Shown: positions 61,410-64,000 of the stretch, one piece after another | Position numbering within the stretch: position 1 is the stretch's first letter | Layout of the letters: the number at the start of each line of letters is the position of its first letter | Origin: Labrenzia sp. DG1229 | GTDB taxonomy: Bacteria > Pseudomonadota > Alphaproteobacteria > Rhizobiales > Stappiaceae | Assembly (NCBI RefSeq): GCF_000521215.1 | Contig: NZ_KI928922.1 | Coordinates: 182,357 to 246,356, forward strand | Length of the DNA: 64,000 nt | Direction of reading: 5' to 3' | Notes under the pieces: model-generated | Database searches by the model: none | What the model was told of the DNA's origin: nothing | Seen by the model: only the letters and a program-made list of their open reading frames with translations | Translations under genes and position numbers: made by a program

Positions 61410-62537
61410 TCAAAGGTGCATTTCTGCCGGATCAAGCGCTGACACTGCCAGTTGCCGGTCAAATGCAAGACCGTTTTCGTCAAACAAGTGGCAGTCTGCG
61501 CCATTCAGGCCCATGGAAATCGACGCACCGACTTTTGCCGGGGCTGAACCGGGCAGCAGGGCGCAGAACGTATTGCTGGCGCCTTCCACCGAACTGTAGG
61601 TTACGGTGTGTATGCCCAAATGTTCCACGACGCTGGGTGTGATTTCAATGGTCGCATCGGCCGGTTTCAGGGTCAGATCCTCCGGCCGAATGCCAAGTGT
61701 GAAGGATTGGCCGGCTATGTCGTCTCGTGGCACAACCTTGACATTGAGATCCTGGCCGGTTGGCAGGGTGACCACAATCCCGGTCTCGTCAGCCTGCTTG
61801 CACGTGACAGTGATGAAATTCATTTTCGGGTTACCGATAAAACCCGCGACAAACAGGTTCTGTGGCTTGTGATAAAGTTCAAGCGGTGTCCCGACCTGCG
61901 AGATGATGCCGTGGTCCAGCACCACGATCCGGTCTGCCATGGTCATGGCTTCGACCTGATCGTGGGTAACATAGATCATGGTCGCATCGAGGTTGTTGTG
62001 AAGCTTCGCCAGCTCGACGCGCATTTCGGCCCGCAGGGCCGCGTCGAGATTGGAAAGCGGTTCGTCGAACAGGAATACGGATGGTTCACGGACGATGGCA
62101 CGACCGATGGCGACACGCTGACGTTGCCCGCCTGACAATTCGCCCGGCTTGTGCTTCAGACGCTCGGTCAGTTGCAGAATGCCGGCTGCGGCATTGACCT
62201 TTTCCTCGACCTTGTCGTTGGACAGGCGTTCGACCCGAAGGGGAAACGCGATGTTCTCATAAACGCTCATATGCGGGTAGAGCGCATAGGACTGAAACAC
62301 CATGGCAATGCCGCGTTTGACGGGCGGCAGGTTGTTCACGATCTTGCTGTCGATCGTGATATCGCCGCCTGTAATTTCCTCAAGCCCTGCGATCATGCGC
62401 AGCAAGGTCGATTTCCCGCATCCGGACGGCCCGACAAAGACGATGAATTCGCCATGATCCACATCGAGATCAACGCCCTTGATGACTTCCATCTGGCCAT
62501 AGTTTTTATACACGTCGCGCAGCTGCAACTCGCCCAT
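61410..62537 (-). CDS. UgpC/MsmK-type ABC transporter ATP-binding protein
   Basis: A 375-residue ATPase: Walker [11 protein letters not shown]-loop [12 protein letters not shown], signature [10 protein letters not shown], Walker [13 protein letters not shown], and C-terminal TOBE domain (residues about 240-370, [10 protein letters not shown]). ATG at complement 62535-62537 has AAGGA 6 nt upstream; an earlier ATG sits too near it. Energises the sugar importer with the binding protein and permeases to the right. Confidence 0.92.
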   Translation of the reverse strand: MGELQLRDVYKNYGQMEVIKGVDLDVDHGEFIVFVGPSGCGKSTLLRMIAGLEEITGGDITIDSKIVNNLPPVKRGIAMVFQSYALYPHMSVYENIAFPLRVERLSNDKVEEKVNAAAGILQLTERLKHKPGELSGGQRQRVAIGRAIVREPSVFLFDEPLSNLDAALRAEMRVELAKLHNNLDATMIYVTHDQVEAMTMADRIVVLDHGIISQVGTPLELYHKPQNLFVAGFIGNPKMNFITVTCKQADETGIVVTLPTGQDLNVKVVPRDDIAGQSFTLGIRPEDLTLKPADATIEITPSVVEHLGIHTVTYSSVEGASNTFCALLPGSAPAKVGASISMGLNGADCHLFDENGLAFDRQLAVSALDPAEMHL

Positions 62538-62562
62538 GGTCATTCCTTATTTCAAGAGGTGG

Positions 62563-62595
62563 CCGGGCCCCTGTCGTGGGAAAACAGGGGCCCGG
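62563..62595 (-). repeat. Perfect intercistronic stem-loop between binding protein and ATPase genes
   Basis: CCGGGCCCCTGT (62563-62574) pairs without mismatch with ACAGGGGCCCGG (62584-62595). No T-run follows on the minus strand. It probably stabilises the abundant binding-protein mRNA over the ATPase message. Confidence 0.65.
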
Positions 62596-62610
62596 TCAGT
62601 GCTCAAGGTG

Positions 62611-63822
62611 TTACTTGAATTCCTCAAGTTGCTCAGCGGCGATCTCGACTGCTTCCGCAGCTTCGACCTCGCCAAGGACTACGCCTTGAACAGCTTCGTT
62701 GATCGAGTCCTGCAGCCCGACGTAATCAGTTACGAACGGCTCGGGGCCACCGGTCGGGATGGCGTCCAGGAAGGCTTTCCAGGTCGGATCCTCCTGCAGG
62801 ATTTCAGCGACCTGCGGCATGTCCCGCAGCGGCGTGTAACCTTCGGCAATTTCAAACGCCATCTGGTTTTCCGGATTGGTCAGGAGCTTGGCCAGTGACA
62901 GGGCCTGATCCTCGACACCCGATCCCTTGAATACCGCGAGGGAGTCTGTGATCAGCAGAGTGCCGGCGCCACCACTCGGGCCGTGAGGCAGTGGTGCCAC
63001 GCCCCAGTTGACGTCCTTCACGCGTACCCGCTCCCACGGGCCGGAGATGAACATGCCGATTTTGCCTTCAGAGAACAGCGGCCGCAGTTTTGCGCGATCA
63101 TAGGCAACCGGACCTGGTTGTGAGACGCTGGCCATCTTTCCATAGAAATCAAGAGCTTCGACATTGTTGGGAGAATTGAAGACGATTTCACCGTCCGCGT
63201 TGATCACTTCTCCCCCGTTTGTATAAACGTAGTTCATGAACTGGTGCATGGTGTTGTCGAAGGATGCTGCCGCCAGACCGAAACCGTCTGCGTCGGTTTT
63301 GTCCTTGATCATCTTGGCGGCGTTATACATTTCATCCCAGGTCTTCGGGGGAGCTTCCGGATCGAGACCGGCTTCCTTGAAAAGGTCCTTGTTCCAGTAA
63401 AGAGCCTTGGTGGAGAAGGCGCGCGGAAGACCCCACTGCTTGCCGTTCGCGGTAATCGTGCCAAGGATAGGCGGTGCATAGGTCGCCTTTTCTTCCTCGG
63501 TCATGTCGACAGGAATGATGAGGTCGTTCGCGGCGAGCTGCTTCAGCGTGCGAGAGCCCATGTAGGCGACCGCCGGCGGATTGCCAGCGCTGGCGAGTGT
63601 TGTCGATTTTTCCTGACACTGGCCCCAGGGCACGAATTCGACCTGGACCTTGTAGCCTGAATTCGCAGCTTCCCAATCGCTGATCAGCTGTTCCTGGAGA
63701 GGAATACCGGCCCCGGTGTTGTCACCGCAGTTGATCATGTGAATGACCTTGTCTTCCGCCTGGGCAGCGGTTGCAAGGGTCAGGGCGAAAGCTCCGCCCA
63801 AAAGCACTGATTTTAGTGTCAT
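62611..63822 (-). CDS. Sugar ABC transporter substrate-binding protein (MalE/UgpB class)
   Basis: A 403-residue periplasmic protein with signal peptide (LLGGAFALTLATAAQA-ED). CUT1-type marks: SDWEAANSGYKVQVEFVPWG, WGLPRAFSTKALYWNKDLF, AGLDPEAPPKTWDE, GKIGMFISGPWERV, PHGPSGGAGT. Ligands of this class are oligosaccharides; the GH20 gene suggests amino-sugar disaccharides. ATG at complement 63820-63822. Followed by an intercistronic hairpin. Confidence 0.92.
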   Translation of the reverse strand: MTLKSVLLGGAFALTLATAAQAEDKVIHMINCGDNTGAGIPLQEQLISDWEAANSGYKVQVEFVPWGQCQEKSTTLASAGNPPAVAYMGSRTLKQLAANDLIIPVDMTEEEKATYAPPILGTITANGKQWGLPRAFSTKALYWNKDLFKEAGLDPEAPPKTWDEMYNAAKMIKDKTDADGFGLAAASFDNTMHQFMNYVYTNGGEVINADGEIVFNSPNNVEALDFYGKMASVSQPGPVAYDRAKLRPLFSEGKIGMFISGPWERVRVKDVNWGVAPLPHGPSGGAGTLLITDSLAVFKGSGVEDQALSLAKLLTNPENQMAFEIAEGYTPLRDMPQVAEILQEDPTWKAFLDAIPTGGPEPFVTDYVGLQDSINEAVQGVVLGEVEAAEAVEIAAEQLEEFK

Positions 63823-63854
63823 CTGTTTCCCTTTCTGGTTGGTTTTTCTTGTTG

Positions 63855-64000
63855 TTATTCCTTGACAGCGCCTGCCGTGAGTCCGGCGACGATGTAGCGT
63901 TGCAGAAACACATAGACGAACAGCACGGGCAGGATGCCCACGAGGCTGGCGGCCATGAGTTCGTTCCAGACAACCGATTGGCGTCCGAAGAATTGGAACA
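63855..64000 (-). CDS. Sugar ABC transporter permease (MalG class), partial
   Basis: Only the last 48 or so residues are in the window: VVWNELMAASLVGILPVLFVYVF then LQRYIVAGLTAGAVKE and stop TAA, the ending typical of MalG-type permeases (last TM and QRYIVAGLTAGAVK). It precedes the binding-protein gene on the minus strand by 32 nt. The remainder and a probable partner permease lie beyond the right edge. Confidence 0.9.
   Translation of the reverse strand, partial: FQFFGRQSVVWNELMAASLVGILPVLFVYVFLQRYIVAGLTAGAVKE

Noticed and set aside
1-64000. CRISPR array, tRNA/rRNA genes, phage or integron features
   Set aside because: No regularly spaced repeats, cloverleaf candidates, structural phage genes, integrase or attachment sites were seen on either strand.

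Overview
The window reads as chromosomal DNA of a marine or soil alphaproteobacterium of the Rhodobacterales/Hyphomicrobiales type; a Stappiaceae-like host (Roseibium/Labrenzia/Stappia) is my guess from gene content and cannot be proven here. Supporting signs are the many ABC and TRAP uptake systems, PhnCDE, an ExaF/XoxF-type PQQ alcohol dehydrogenase cluster, NosR/ApbE, LacI- and RpiR-controlled sugar operons, and tightly packed operons with ATGA/GTGA overlaps. Sequence is moderately GC-rich except for a short AT-rich patch at 5.2-5.8 kb. I saw no rRNA, tRNA, CRISPR array, prophage or origin.

Layout. (1) 1-4.5 kb: a minus-strand phosphonate module (Fe-dependent alcohol dehydrogenase, phnD, phnC, partial phnE) divergent from a LysR regulator. 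(2) 4.6-6.2 kb: orphan small genes, one of them frameshifted. (3) 6.3-21.8 kb: a redox island. A periplasmic cytochrome c, a NosR-like flavin/Fe-S membrane protein and its ApbE flavin transferase sit behind an FNR-type box. Next come the accessory genes of a PQQ alcohol dehydrogenase: an XoxJ/MxaJ-like binding protein, a cytochrome c, a Lut/Ped-like ABC system with a beta-propeller protein, and a second, NitT/TauT-type ABC transporter. The PQQ dehydrogenase carries the extra aspartate typical of lanthanide enzymes, and a LuxR-type response regulator follows it. (4) 22-29.5 kb: a LacI-controlled Pot-type ABC importer, with a nonsense codon in its binding protein, fused in one operon to nucleoside hydrolase and adenine deaminase (purine salvage). 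(5) 29.5-32.5 kb: a minus-strand operon of GNAT, acetylpolyamine amidohydrolase-like, FAD oxidoreductase and RidA.

(6) 32.6-41.7 kb: two divergent arms (maleate-isomerase/racemase-like, M24 and M20 hydrolases; diaminopropionate ammonia-lyase-like and a TRAP transporter) around two Lrp/AsnC regulators. It looks like a diamino-acid or ectoine-like catabolic locus, with a decayed BKACE gene at one end. (7) 41.7-50.1 kb: a LacI-regulated sugar locus (FrcBCA-like ABC, L-rhamnonate dehydratase, short-chain dehydrogenases, isomerase, L-rhamnose mutarotase) with three matching operators. (8) 50.2-52.7 kb: an oxidoreductase/AraC pair and an IS5-family remnant. (9) 52.7-64 kb: an RpiR-regulated cluster with GH20 hexosaminidase, two M81 peptidases, SDR, RidA, a D-threonine-aldolase-like enzyme and a MalEFGK-type ABC importer running off the right edge.

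Five single-base indels in otherwise good genes (near 4,770, 30,061, 38,531, 39,048 and 39,175) lie in short homopolymers, and the last two cancel each other. They look more like sequencing errors than real decay. The IS5 and BKACE remnants, by contrast, are genuinely degraded.
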